A stretch of DNA of 64,000 bases, taken from assembly GCF_026625785.1 (NCBI RefSeq), contig NZ_CP113063.1, forward strand, positions 4,588,001-4,652,000, given 5' to 3'. This document shows positions 17,326-25,314 of the stretch, piece after piece (position 1 is the first letter of the stretch; every line of letters begins with the position of its first letter). The stretch comes from Gordonia sp. SL306. Its GTDB lineage: Bacteria; Actinomycetota; Actinomycetes; Mycobacteriales; Mycobacteriaceae. A program made the translations under genes and the position numbers. The notes beneath the pieces were generated by a model. That model searched no databases and was not told the origin of the DNA. It was given only the letters and a program-made list of their open reading frames with translations.

Positions 17326-18300
17326 GTGCACCACTGGCTCTCGCATCGGGCCGCCGATTGGATGTCACACGACATCATCGAGCGGGGGCGATTGCCCCTG
17401 CTGGTGTTCTTCCTGGGGCTGATCGTCGGTTTCGTGGTGATCCGCATCAGCGTGCGGTTGATCAGGGCCGACGTCGGCTGGTGGTTCTCCAACGTCACCG
17501 CGGGCGACACGCACGTCCACCACGTGGTGTTCGGGGTGGTCCTGACGCTGTTGTCCGGGCTCGGGTTGATCGCGTTCGCGCTCAGTGGTGATCAAGCGGC
17601 CATGTCCGTCCTGGCCGGGCTGTTCGGAGTCGGCGCCGCCCTCATCCTCGACGAGTTCGCGCTGATCTTCTACCTGCGCGACGTCTATTGGTCGCAAGAG
17701 GGTCGGACGTCTGTGGATGCGGTCTTCATCGCCCTCGCGGCAACCGGCATGATCCTGCTCGGATTCCGGCCTCTCGACCTCTACTTCGATGCTCTCCACG
17801 ATCTGCGGATCGGACGGACCTTTGTGGTCGACCTGATCGCCGCGGTGCTGAACCTGGCGCTAGCTGCGATCGTCGTGTTGAAAGGCAAGGTGTGGACCGG
17901 CGTGATCGGCGTGTTCGCGTGGCCTTTGCTGATAGTCGGGGTGATCCGGCTGGCGCGTCCGACCTCACCGTGGGCGCGCTGGCGATATCTGTCGCGACCG
18001 AGGAAACTGAAACGGGCGATCGAGCGGGAGCGGAAGCTCCGACGCCCGTTCGTCCGGGCGAAGATCTTCGTCCAGGATCTGGTCGCCGGGCGTCCCGACG
18101 TCCTGCCGCACGTCCGGGCCGCGACCGAGGATCGGCTCGATCACGTGGTGCATCCGGCGCCGCCGCCACCGGCGATTTCGCCGCAGCGGGGTCTGTCTGG
18201 CACAATAGTCGGGTTGCCTGGCGATGATGTCCCACCTGAGGGACGTGGTCCCGGGACGCACCTTGACTCGGAGCACGAACCGGTCGAACCTCACACATGA
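17326..18300 (+). CDS. Integral membrane protein, unknown function
   Basis: A 324-aa membrane protein with about six hydrophobic segments (LPLLVFFLGLIVGFVVI, VLTLLSGLGLIAFAL, LAGLFGVGAALILDEFALIF and others). A conserved-looking GDTHVHHVVFG motif between segments 1 and 2 could bind a metal. A basic cytoplasmic stretch (RPRKLKRAIERERKLRRPF) follows the last helix and a Pro-rich tail ends the protein. The last 40 codons overlap the probable rplS promoter. I do not recognise a named family. Confidence 0.6.
   Translation: MHHWLSHRAADWMSHDIIERGRLPLLVFFLGLIVGFVVIRISVRLIRADVGWWFSNVTAGDTHVHHVVFGVVLTLLSGLGLIAFALSGDQAAMSVLAGLFGVGAALILDEFALIFYLRDVYWSQEGRTSVDAVFIALAATGMILLGFRPLDLYFDALHDLRIGRTFVVDLIAAVLNLALAAIVVLKGKVWTGVIGVFAWPLLIVGVIRLARPTSPWARWRYLSRPRKLKRAIERERKLRRPFVRAKIFVQDLVAGRPDVLPHVRAATEDRLDHVVHPAPPPPAISPQRGLSGTIVGLPGDDVPPEGRGPGTHLDSEHEPVEPHT
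18178..18206 (+). promoter_or_regulatory. Probable rplS promoter inside the upstream gene
   Basis: TCGCCG (18178-18183) and CACAAT (18201-18206) are 17 bp apart. The -10 context TCTGGCACAATAG matches the rpsP promoter core. It lies inside the 3' end of the membrane-protein gene and would give rplS a leader of about 165 nt, which contains the small inverted repeat GTCCC/GGGAC. Confidence 0.45.
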
Positions 18301-18378
18301 TCACCCGCGCGTCGGGAGGTCGAGTGCGGGCCGCCAGGTTCCTCTGTTCACGCGAACCGCCAGATTGGACCTACCACA

Positions 18379-18720
18379 ATGAACACCCTCGACTTTCTCG
18401 ACAAGCAGTCGTTGCGCGACGACATCCCCAAGTTCGGACCCGGTGACACCCTCGACGTCCACGTCAAGGTGATCGAGGGCTCGAAGGAGCGCGTCCAGGT
18501 GTTCAAGGGCGTTGTGATCCGTCGCCAGGGCGGTGGCGTGCGCGAGACCTTCACCGTGCGCAAGGTGTCCTTCGGCGTCGGCGTTGAGCGCACCTTCCCG
18601 GTGCACAGCCCGAACATCGCCAAGATCGACGTGGTCACCCGCGGTGACGTGCGACGCGCGAAGCTCTACTACCTGCGCGATCTGCGCGGCAAGGCAGCCA
18701 AGATCAAGGAAAAGCGCTGA
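18379..18720 (+). CDS. rplS: 50S ribosomal protein bL19
   Basis: Large-subunit protein at the 30S-50S interface. The 113-aa product reads [17 protein letters not shown], then [58 protein letters not shown] and the C-terminal [19 protein letters not shown], all family hallmarks. lepB starts 18 bp downstream from its own leaderless promoter. The rplS-lepB-rnhB-DUF2469 order is as in mycobacteria. Confidence 0.97.
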   Translation: MNTLDFLDKQSLRDDIPKFGPGDTLDVHVKVIEGSKERVQVFKGVVIRRQGGGVRETFTVRKVSFGVGVERTFPVHSPNIAKIDVVTRGDVRRAKLYYLRDLRGKAAKIKEKR

Positions 18721-18726
18721 CGCGTC

Positions 18727-18732
18727 TACCCT
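18727..18732 (+). promoter_or_regulatory. -10 box of the lepB leaderless promoter
   Basis: TACCCT ends 6 nt before GTG 18739, with no ribosome site in between. It lies right after the rplS stop codon. Confidence 0.5.
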
Positions 18733-18738
18733 GACGAC

Positions 18739-19611
18739 GTGGCTGACACACACTCCACGGGTGGGGAATCCGAACACGCTGCCGATCGCTCGTCCTCCGA
18801 TGCGGGGGACTACGGCTGGGACCGTGACGGCGACCACCCCGATGAGCGCCCATGGCGCACCAAGAGTGACAAACCCGAGAAGCGTGGCTCGCTACTTCGT
18901 GAAGCAGTCATCATCATCGGCTGCGTGCTTCTGCTGACCTGGTTGTTGCAGACCTTCATCGGACGTCAGTACGTCATACCGTCCGAATCGATGGAGCAGA
19001 CCCTGCACGGCTGTGCAGGCTGCACCAACGACCGCATCGTCATCGACAAGCTGTCGTACCGCTTCGGCGACCCCAGCCCCGGTGACGTGGTGGTGTTCAA
19101 AGCTCCCAGCGAGTCATGGGACGGCGCGTGGCTTTCGCCCCGCTCCGAGAACCCGGTCGTCCACGGACTGCAGGATGGTCTGTCGTGGTTCGGTTTCGCG
19201 CCGCCGGACGAGAACGATCTGGTGAAGCGCGTGATCGCGACCGGCGGGCAGACCGTGGAATGCAAGAACGCCGAGAACGTCGGGGTGAAGGTCAACGGCA
19301 AACCCTTGACAGAGCCGTACGTCGACAAGCAGTTGCAGGCCGACGACGTCGCAGCCGGCAACGAGATGGCAGCGGGCCCCAACGGTCAGCCGAACTCCTG
19401 CTACGGGCCCGACTTCGGTCCGGTCAAGGTGCCCGACGGCAACGTGTGGGTGATGGGCGACAACCGCGCCAATTCGGCGGATTCCCGGTTCCACATGGAG
19501 GACGAGTTCCACGGCACGGTGCCGGAGAGCGACATCCGCGGCAAGGTCCGATTCATCATCTATCCCTTCTCGCGGATCGGTGGTGTGTCCTCGCCCAATC
19601 CCCAGTCATGA
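18739..19611 (+). CDS. lepB: Type I signal peptidase
   Basis: Membrane serine protease that removes signal peptides from exported proteins. The 290-aa protein has a long acidic cytoplasmic tail (residues 1-50), one membrane helix at about 56-74, then the catalytic module: Ser84 in IPSESMEQTL, the general base Lys163 in LVKRVIATGG, and the box VMGDNRANSADSR. An internal segment with paired cysteines (GCAGC) and another insert before PDENDLVK fit actinobacterial LepB. GTG 18739 is preceded by a -10 box, which supports a leaderless start. Confidence 0.95.
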   Translation: MADTHSTGGESEHAADRSSSDAGDYGWDRDGDHPDERPWRTKSDKPEKRGSLLREAVIIIGCVLLLTWLLQTFIGRQYVIPSESMEQTLHGCAGCTNDRIVIDKLSYRFGDPSPGDVVVFKAPSESWDGAWLSPRSENPVVHGLQDGLSWFGFAPPDENDLVKRVIATGGQTVECKNAENVGVKVNGKPLTEPYVDKQLQADDVAAGNEMAAGPNGQPNSCYGPDFGPVKVPDGNVWVMGDNRANSADSRFHMEDEFHGTVPESDIRGKVRFIIYPFSRIGGVSSPNPQS

Positions 19612-19646
19612 CATTCGGGGATTGCACCGGTGGGGGTAAGTGAACT

Positions 19647-20339
19647 GTGAGCCGTTGGCCGCCACGATTCCCGATTCGTCGGGCAGCAAGTCTGCGTACC
19701 TTCGAGTTCGCGCTGCATCGCAACGGGCTCGGTCCGGTCGCAGGCGTCGACGAGGCAGGTCGGGGAGCATGCGCGGGACCGCTGGTGGTTGCCGCGTGCG
19801 TCCTCAAGCCCACGCAGATCGCCTCGCTCGCCGATCTCGACGACTCCAAGCGCCTCACCGAGGCGGTCCGCGAGTCGCTGTACAAGGCGGTGACGAAGTA
19901 CTCGTTGAGCTGGAGTGCCGTCATAATTGACGCTGATGAGATCGACCGGATCGGCATCCACGTCGCGAACATCGAAGGGATGCGTCGCGCGGTTGCCGGC
20001 CTCGACGTCACCCCCGGATACGTGCTCTCGGACGGATTCGTGGTCCCAGGGCTGACGGTCCCGTCGCTACCCGTGATCGGTGGCGATGGTGCCGCCGCGT
20101 GTATCGCGGCCGCCAGCATCATTGCCAAGGTGACCCGGGACCGGATCATGGTCGCGATGGACGCCGACCTCCCCGGTTACGATTTCGCCGTTCACAAGGG
20201 CTACAGCACAGCCCATCACATGTCTTGCATCGATCGTCACGGACCGTCGGTGCAGCACCGTATGTCCTACCGGAATGTCGCCGCGCGGGTGACGTCCGGC
20301 CCCGACCCGACCACGATAGGCTTGTCGAATGAGTGCTGA
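19647..20339 (+). CDS. rnhB: Ribonuclease HII
   Basis: Endonuclease that cuts RNA in RNA-DNA hybrids and removes misincorporated ribonucleotides. The catalytic pair Asp35-Glu36 is in [16 protein letters not shown]; further acidic residues are in YVLSDGF and [17 protein letters not shown] is the family C-terminal motif. Length is 230 aa. A GGGGGTAAG ribosome site precedes GTG 19647. The 3' end overlaps the DUF2469 gene by 11 nt. Confidence 0.95.
   Translation: MSRWPPRFPIRRAASLRTFEFALHRNGLGPVAGVDEAGRGACAGPLVVAACVLKPTQIASLADLDDSKRLTEAVRESLYKAVTKYSLSWSAVIIDADEIDRIGIHVANIEGMRRAVAGLDVTPGYVLSDGFVVPGLTVPSLPVIGGDGAAACIAAASIIAKVTRDRIMVAMDADLPGYDFAVHKGYSTAHHMSCIDRHGPSVQHRMSYRNVAARVTSGPDPTTIGLSNEC
20317..20322 (+). 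promoter_or_regulatory. -10 box of the DUF2469 leaderless promoter
   Basis: TAGGCT ends 6 nt before ATG 20329 and lies inside the 3' end of rnhB. No ribosome site is visible before the ATG. Confidence 0.5.
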
Positions 20340-20640
20340 GGATCTCGAGAAGTACGAAACCGAGATGGAACTCTCCCTGTACCGCGAGTACAAGGACATT
20401 GTCGGTCAGTTCACCTACGTGGTGGAGACCGAACGGCGCTTCTACCTCGCCAACGGGGTGGAGATGGTGCCCCGCAACACCGAGGGCGAGATCTACTTCG
20501 AGCTGCGCATGTCCGACGCGTGGGTCTGGGACATGTACCGACCTGCGCGCTTCGTCAAACAGGTTCGGGTCATCACGTTCAAGGACGTCAACATCGAGGA
20601 GCTCGAGAAGCCGGAACTCCGGCTCCCGGACGAGCCGTGA
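20329..20640 (+). CDS. DUF2469 family protein
   Basis: A 103-aa acidic protein restricted to Actinobacteria and always found beside rnhB and lepB. The sequence begins [20 protein letters not shown] and holds [32 protein letters not shown] and [13 protein letters not shown]. No catalytic motif is known to me. It overlaps rnhB by 11 nt and has its own leaderless-type promoter. A strong hairpin follows at 20688-20722. Confidence 0.9.
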   Translation: MSAEDLEKYETEMELSLYREYKDIVGQFTYVVETERRFYLANGVEMVPRNTEGEIYFELRMSDAWVWDMYRPARFVKQVRVITFKDVNIEELEKPELRLPDEP

Positions 20641-20687
20641 TCCACCGCGCCCCGCCGCCCGCCCCCGCCCACCCGCGCGCGATTTTG

Positions 20688-20722
20688 TAGCATTAATCCG
20701 CACCTGACGCGGATTAATGCTA
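20688..20722. terminator. 14-bp perfect hairpin between convergent genes
   Basis: Arms 20688-20701 (TAGCATTAATCCGC) and 20709-20722 are perfect complements around a 7-nt loop. It lies 47 nt after the DUF2469 stop and 21 nt beyond the 3' end of the convergent lipoprotein gene, so it could terminate both. Its AT-rich arms are unlike the surrounding GC-rich DNA and it marks the left edge of the AT-rich island. There is no T-tract on either side. Confidence 0.6.
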
Positions 20723-20743
20723 GGGATTCATTTGGTGGCTTGG

Positions 20744-21397
20744 TTATTTGGGGATTTTGTTGATGGTGGCTGTAACCATATCGATCGCGTAGCCGCAGAT
20801 CTCCGCCACGGGTTTGCTTGGGCTCAGAGCGTAATCGGCAAGGGTGATTACTCCGCTACCTCCGGACTGAACGTACGTTGTACAGCTTCCAGAAGTATCA
20901 CTTGCCACACCGATATCGCGCCCTCCGATAACTCTATCGGGTAGCCAGGTTGAGCCCACCTGATTTTGTTGCTTATACCAGGAAAGATCGCTTGAGTCCA
21001 CGACTGTTTGCGAGATTGCCAAATATTCGGATTGAGGCGGCAAGTAGTTCCAGGTGCATCCGCGCAATGACTGGCCGTCAACAGTTGCTGCATCTTTTAC
21101 ACTTCGGGGGTCGATACCGATGCGCGAAAGATCATTCGGATCTGTGGTGCAAGGTTCATAGGACGTTCCATCATTTGAGCCGTTCCATCGCAGGAGGAAC
21201 CGATTCTCAAAGGGAAGTGAAACACCATTGTCGTCAGTCTGTCGTGGGCCTGACGATGTATTGGAGGCGGCAAGACTTGATTGTTGCGTTGGGCTGCCGC
21301 TGATTGGCTCGGAGCACCCAGTGGCAACCGAGGCGGCCAACACCACAGCAAATATGCTCGCACGTCGGTTGATCAGAATCGCGTCACTAGTTTTCAA
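20744..21397 (-). CDS. DUF3558-type secreted lipoprotein
   Basis: Probable cell-envelope lipoprotein of 217 aa. A signal peptide (INRRASIFAVVLAASVATGC) puts the lipidated cysteine at Cys28. After it come a Ser/Thr-rich spacer and a domain with four more cysteines (EPCTTD, LRGCTWNY, GSCTTYV, EICGYA) that could form two disulfides, as in DUF3558 proteins. The start is TTG, with no ribosome site, overlapping the upstream gene by 11 nt, so translation is probably coupled. Three of its sequence lines have 29-31 G+C per 60, against 43 in a nearby rnhB line, which suggests horizontal transfer. Confidence 0.7.
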   Translation of the reverse strand: MKTSDAILINRRASIFAVVLAASVATGCSEPISGSPTQQSSLAASNTSSGPRQTDDNGVSLPFENRFLLRWNGSNDGTSYEPCTTDPNDLSRIGIDPRSVKDAATVDGQSLRGCTWNYLPPQSEYLAISQTVVDSSDLSWYKQQNQVGSTWLPDRVIGGRDIGVASDTSGSCTTYVQSGGSGVITLADYALSPSKPVAEICGYAIDMVTATINKIPK

Positions 21398-21749
21398 AGT
21401 CTTGGGCCAACTGGGAATCTTGATTACGGATCGATTCAGCTGCAGCGAGACAGTTAGCGGCTAGAGTGTCTAATTCAGAAATATGGTCGCCAAGCTGTGT
21501 ACGCCAGCCGCTTTCAACAATCGCTGTGCGGAGTGCGTTATAGAGATTGAGCCCTTCCACGCAATCGCGGCCGAAATAGTTCGAGTTTACGATCGTCATT
21601 ACCCTGTGTCTGCAGTCGGCGAGTTCTCGCGCTGCTGCCTTCGCGGCCTCAGCGCGCCGAGTCCAAGCGACGTCATCGGACACCACATCGGGAGCGCCAA
21701 GCATCCTCCCCACCTCCCCGCGCATCGACGTCCCATCCCCACCGCTCAT
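21387..21749 (-). CDS. Small helical protein upstream of the DUF3558 lipoprotein
   Basis: A 120-aa protein of unknown function, mostly helical after a Gly-rich start (RAEAAKAAARELADCRHRV, then LDTLAANCLAAAESIRNQDS). The strong ribosome site GGGAGGAC five bases upstream fixes ATG 21749; a longer frame to 21815 adds a basic leader without a ribosome site. It overlaps the lipoprotein start by 11 nt. In related actinobacteria such helical proteins accompany DUF3558 lipoproteins and ESX-type proteins, but no export motif is visible. Confidence 0.6.
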   Translation of the reverse strand: MSGGDGTSMRGEVGRMLGAPDVVSDDVAWTRRAEAAKAAARELADCRHRVMTIVNSNYFGRDCVEGLNLYNALRTAIVESGWRTQLGDHISELDTLAANCLAAAESIRNQDSQLAQDFEN

Positions 21750-21852
21750 ACAGTCCTCCCCACAGAACCTTCGACGTCGCATGCGCCGCAGCGGTTCCAC
21801 CCTAGCGATCCACACCTGCAGGTCTCGTGCCCGCAGACACAGAAGTCACAAG

Positions 21853-21858
21853 TAGGAT
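21853..21858 (+). promoter_or_regulatory. Possible -10 box for the glycine-rich protein gene
   Basis: TAGGAT lies 59 nt before GTG 21918 in the divergent region between the two transcripts. No convincing -35 is seen. Confidence 0.3.
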
Positions 21859-21917
21859 AGCCAACCGTTGGACATCGATGGTGGCGACCGGTGGAAGGCG
21901 CAGACCGAGGGGGATCC

Positions 21918-23246
21918 GTGGCGGACGATGGCTCCACATACTTCTGGGACGCGTCGGATGACGGCAAGAACGCGGGATCGGCCGGCGCATCGAGCGGTGG
22001 ATCGACGGACTGGCAGCTGGCGATCCAACAGATGCTGAGCCGAATCGCCTCGATGGAGCCGGGCACGGCCGGGGCGGATGCTGCCGCGCTGCAACAGGCC
22101 ATCGACGCCGCGATCAAAGCGACAGAGCGTCTGAAAGACTTCGCTCAGGATGGTCTCGAAGGTCACGCCGCGCAGGGAAGTGCGGAACGCGCGTCTCGAC
22201 TTGCGACCGAAATAACTTCCGGAGCGAAGTCCGTCTCGGGGGGAGTAGGTGCCTTGGCGACGGCGCAGGGGATCCTGGCTGCCGCCAAGGTGCAGGAGCC
22301 TTTTCTTCAGCAGATGCAGAAGGAGATGGAAGAAAAACCCGAGGACGCTGCGGAGATCATGACGCGCGCCGCATCCCTCATGACGAGTCTTTACAACGGG
22401 CCGATGAGCTCTGCAGCGGGTCAAGCTCCTGACCCGATCATGAATCCGTCAGTCGGTTCCGCCCTGATCGCAGGGTCGACCGCCAGCGTCGTCGGTGGCT
22501 CAGGTGGTAGCGGTGGAAACAGTGGTGGCGGAAGCACCCACACCACCGCAGGCGGATCGTCTGACCTCGGCGAGTACGGCAACAACGGTGCAGCGTCCGG
22601 GGCGGCGACGCCGACCGATGCGGGTACGGCCGCAAATGCACCGTCCTCGAACACTAATTCCTCTGGCGACAAACCTTTGTCACTGGGCGATGACGCCGCG
22701 AGCGGCGGTGGCGGTGCCGATGATCCCGACGACCTCTCCCGCGGCGGCCTCGGGAGCGCGAACAGCTCGGGCAATTCGACGGTCCCGACAGGAATGATGC
22801 CCGCCGGGGGCGCCGCGGGAGCGGCGGGCTCGGGCGGGAAGGTCGGCGGCCCGAATGCGGGCGCCGGCGGCTCGGGCGGGACCGGTGGCGCCAACGCGGC
22901 ATCGGCGATGTCGCGACGACTGTCGGGAGCGTTGCCCGCAGCAGCGTCGCCGTCGACTACGCCTGCGAGCTCCACGACACCTGTGGGCGCCGGCCCGGGG
23001 CGTGCAGGCGGGCCGATGGGCGGTGCACCCCACGGAGGACGCGCGCGCGGATCCGACGACCGGAGCCACAAGCCGGCGCACTACCTCCACACGCAGGAGA
23101 ACGGGGCGGAGATCGTCGGGAGCCTGCCATTGGTCGGGCCGCCGGTGATCGGGGACTGGGCGCCCCCGCAGGCACCGGCCGTAGCCGAGGCGCCCGCGCC
23201 AAGATCAGATGAAGCCGACGGGACCGACACGGATCTCAAGCTCTGA
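21918..23246 (+). CDS. Glycine-rich protein with helical N-terminal domain, probable type VII secretion-related
   Basis: A 442-aa protein. Residues 30-190 form a helical domain (ALQQAIDAAIKATERLKDF, IMTRAASLMTSLYNGPM) resembling the folded part of EspB/PPE-like ESX proteins. Residues 190-390 are a Gly/Ser/Ala/Pro-rich linker. The C-terminal 50 residues hold a distinct motif (HYLHTQENGAEIVGSLPLVG, then PPVIGDW). GAGGGGG before GTG 21918 decides the start over GTG 21891. No WXG, Sec signal or clear YxxxD/E is present. It is divergent from the DUF3558 pair, and I infer that the three form one module. Confidence 0.5.
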   Translation: MADDGSTYFWDASDDGKNAGSAGASSGGSTDWQLAIQQMLSRIASMEPGTAGADAAALQQAIDAAIKATERLKDFAQDGLEGHAAQGSAERASRLATEITSGAKSVSGGVGALATAQGILAAAKVQEPFLQQMQKEMEEKPEDAAEIMTRAASLMTSLYNGPMSSAAGQAPDPIMNPSVGSALIAGSTASVVGGSGGSGGNSGGGSTHTTAGGSSDLGEYGNNGAASGAATPTDAGTAANAPSSNTNSSGDKPLSLGDDAASGGGGADDPDDLSRGGLGSANSSGNSTVPTGMMPAGGAAGAAGSGGKVGGPNAGAGGSGGTGGANAASAMSRRLSGALPAAASPSTTPASSTTPVGAGPGRAGGPMGGAPHGGRARGSDDRSHKPAHYLHTQENGAEIVGSLPLVGPPVIGDWAPPQAPAVAEAPAPRSDEADGTDTDLKL

Positions 23247-23271
23247 CCTGTGGCCGGGAAAAGGACGCAAC

Positions 23272-23298
23272 CTGTCCACATTCTCTGAACCATCCACA
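23272..23298 (+). other. Two DnaA-box-like sequences upstream of yraN
   Basis: CTGTCCACA (23272-23280) has one mismatch to the mycobacterial box TTGTCCACA, and CCATCCACA (23290-23298) has two mismatches to TTATCCACA. They lie 18 bp apart in a 113-bp intergenic region. The matches may be chance. Confidence 0.25.
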
Positions 23299-23359
23299 GA
23301 ACCGGACGATTTCGGCTGTGACGACCTGAATCGTCGTACGCTCCGACGATGCTTATGGC

Positions 23360-23782
23360 ATGAGCGACAACATATCCCGGCCGCAGCGTTCTGGCACGCC
23401 TCGGCGGCCACGTAGCGCGGATATCGGCCGTCTCGGTGAAGATCTCGCCGCCGAGCACGTGCAGGGTCTCGGGTGGACCGTGATCGAGCGCAACTGGCGC
23501 AACCGATTCGGCGAGCTGGACCTGATCGCGGCCGACGGGTCGGTACTGGTCGTCGTGGAGGTGAAGACGCGGGCCTCCCGGATCTTCGACGATCCGGCCG
23601 CGGCCGTCACCCCTCTCAAGCTCGCGCGTATGCGGCGGCTGATCCGCCACTGGCTGGCCGATCATCGCGAGGGCTGGTGGGGCGAGATCCGCTTCGACGT
23701 GCTGTCCGTACAACTCGACTCGAGGGATCCGACCGCGGTCGACCGGGCCGTGGTGCGTCACCATCGAGGCGTGTTCGCATGA
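23360..23782 (+). CDS. yraN: YraN family (UPF0102) nuclease-fold protein
   Basis: A 140-aa protein with the restriction-endonuclease-like fold of the YraN family; its cellular job is unsettled. Conserved residues are GRLGEDLAAEHV, then ERNWRNRFGELDLIA and VVVEVKTRAS, which give the E-x-D...E-x-K metal-binding core. TPLKLARMRRLIRHWL follows. The stop overlaps the yifB ATG by 4 nt, and yraN-yifB-dprA is a conserved actinobacterial gene block. Confidence 0.92.
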   Translation: MSDNISRPQRSGTPRRPRSADIGRLGEDLAAEHVQGLGWTVIERNWRNRFGELDLIAADGSVLVVVEVKTRASRIFDDPAAAVTPLKLARMRRLIRHWLADHREGWWGEIRFDVLSVQLDSRDPTAVDRAVVRHHRGVFA

Positions 23783-25314
23783 GCGAGCCGGGCCTCGTCA
23801 CCGGGCTCGGGCGCGTGCATTCGGTGGGACTCAACGCGTTTGTCGCGCGGCAGATCGAGATCCAGGCGAACGTGGGGCACGGACTGCCAGGCTTCGCGGT
23901 CACCGGCACGGTCGATGCGTCGCTGCGCGAGGCCCGCGACCGCGTGCGTGCGGCGATCTCGAACAGCACGCTCAAGTTCCCGGACATGAAGGTGACGGTC
24001 TCACTCGCTCCGGCCGACCTCCCCAAGGCGGGCTCCTCGTTCGATCTCGGTATGGCATTGGCGATCCTTGCCGCCACCGAGCAGGTGACCACCACCAGGT
24101 TGCACCACACTGTGTTCCTCGGAGAACTCGGCCTCGACGGCGGGCTACGGCCGGTGCGAGGAGTGCTACCGGCCCTGAAAAGGGCCCGCGACTGCGGGTT
24201 CACCCATGCGGTGGTGCCGATTCCGAACATCGCGGAGGCCGCTCTTGTCGCCGACCTCGACGTCGGCGGCGCACATACCTTGCGGGAGGTGGTCCGCTGG
24301 CTGGCGGGAGACCATGTGCTGGACACCGTCACCGAAAGCGACAGCGTTCCGCCGCCACCCGAGGTCGCCGACATGGCTGACGTCGTCGGGCAGGCGGAGG
24401 CGCGTCATGCCCTCGAGATCGCCGCTGCCGGCGCGCATCACGTCCTGATGACCGGACCGCCCGGCATCGGCAAGACGATGCTCGCACGACGGTTGCCCGG
24501 CATCCTGCCGGCGCTGTGTCCCGAAGAATCTCTCGAGGTCACGGCCATCCACTCCATCGCCGGAACCTTGCGCGCAGGTCATCCACTCATCACCGACGCG
24601 CCGTTCGTCGCCCCGCACCACACCACGACCGCGACCGCGTTACTCGGCGGAGGTACCGGCCTCGCGCGACCCGGCGCGGTTTCTCGTGCGCACCGAGGCG
24701 TCCTGTTCCTCGACGAATGTGCCGAGATGGGAGCAAAGGTTCTCGACTCCTTGCGACAACCCCTGGAAGAAGGCGAGGTCCGCGTCTCGCGGCGAGATGG
24801 CGTGGCCACCTACCCGTCCCGTTTTCAGCTCATCATGGCCGCGAATCCCTGTCCGTGCGCACCTGCGCACGACATCGACTGCGTCTGTTCGGCTGTCGCG
24901 CGACGTCGGTACCTCGGGAAGCTGTCAGGGCCGTTGATGGACCGCGTCGACATCCGGGTTCACATGGACCCACCCGGGAACACCGCCCTGATGAACTCGG
25001 TCGAGGAGTCCAGCGCGACAGTACGTGAGCGTGTCTCGCGGGCTCGGGCCACCGCGATCGAACGTTGGTCGGAACACGGCTGGCTGACCAATGCAGAAGT
25101 ACCGGGCTCCGCACTGCGGCAGCGATTTCGACTGTCACCCAAGGCTCTACGGCCGATCGAGCTCTTTCTTCGCGACGGACGCGTGACGGCTCGCGGAGCC
25201 GATCGCGCGATCCGCCTCGCGTGGACCCTGGCCGACCTGAAGCAGGGTAGCGAGCCTGGCGAGACCGAGATCGCTGAGGCCCTGCTGTACCGGGACCGGA
25301 GAGGATACCGATGA
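23779..25314 (+). CDS. yifB: YifB family magnesium-chelatase-like AAA+ ATPase (ComM-like)
   Basis: AAA+ ATPase of the YifB/ComM family; ComM is a helicase that promotes branch migration during natural transformation. The N-terminal Lon-like domain opens with VTGLGRVHSVGLNAFVARQI and GLPGFAVTG. Walker A is GPPGIGKTMLARRLPGILP, Walker B is VLFLDECAEM, and MAANPCPC carries the cysteine pair typical of YifB. Length is 511 aa. ATG 23779 overlaps yraN, and the stop overlaps dprA by 4 nt, which fits a DNA-processing unit. Confidence 0.94.
   Translation: MSEPGLVTGLGRVHSVGLNAFVARQIEIQANVGHGLPGFAVTGTVDASLREARDRVRAAISNSTLKFPDMKVTVSLAPADLPKAGSSFDLGMALAILAATEQVTTTRLHHTVFLGELGLDGGLRPVRGVLPALKRARDCGFTHAVVPIPNIAEAALVADLDVGGAHTLREVVRWLAGDHVLDTVTESDSVPPPPEVADMADVVGQAEARHALEIAAAGAHHVLMTGPPGIGKTMLARRLPGILPALCPEESLEVTAIHSIAGTLRAGHPLITDAPFVAPHHTTTATALLGGGTGLARPGAVSRAHRGVLFLDECAEMGAKVLDSLRQPLEEGEVRVSRRDGVATYPSRFQLIMAANPCPCAPAHDIDCVCSAVARRRYLGKLSGPLMDRVDIRVHMDPPGNTALMNSVEESSATVRERVSRARATAIERWSEHGWLTNAEVPGSALRQRFRLSPKALRPIELFLRDGRVTARGADRAIRLAWTLADLKQGSEPGETEIAEALLYRDRRGYR

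Noticed and set aside
21750..21815. Longer N-terminus for the small helical protein
   Set aside because: It adds a basic leader with no ribosome site, while ATG 21749 has an ideal one.
21483..21860. Plus-strand open frame opposite the small helical protein gene
   Set aside because: No ribosome site and no sensible composition; the minus-strand gene has a strong GGGAGGAC site.
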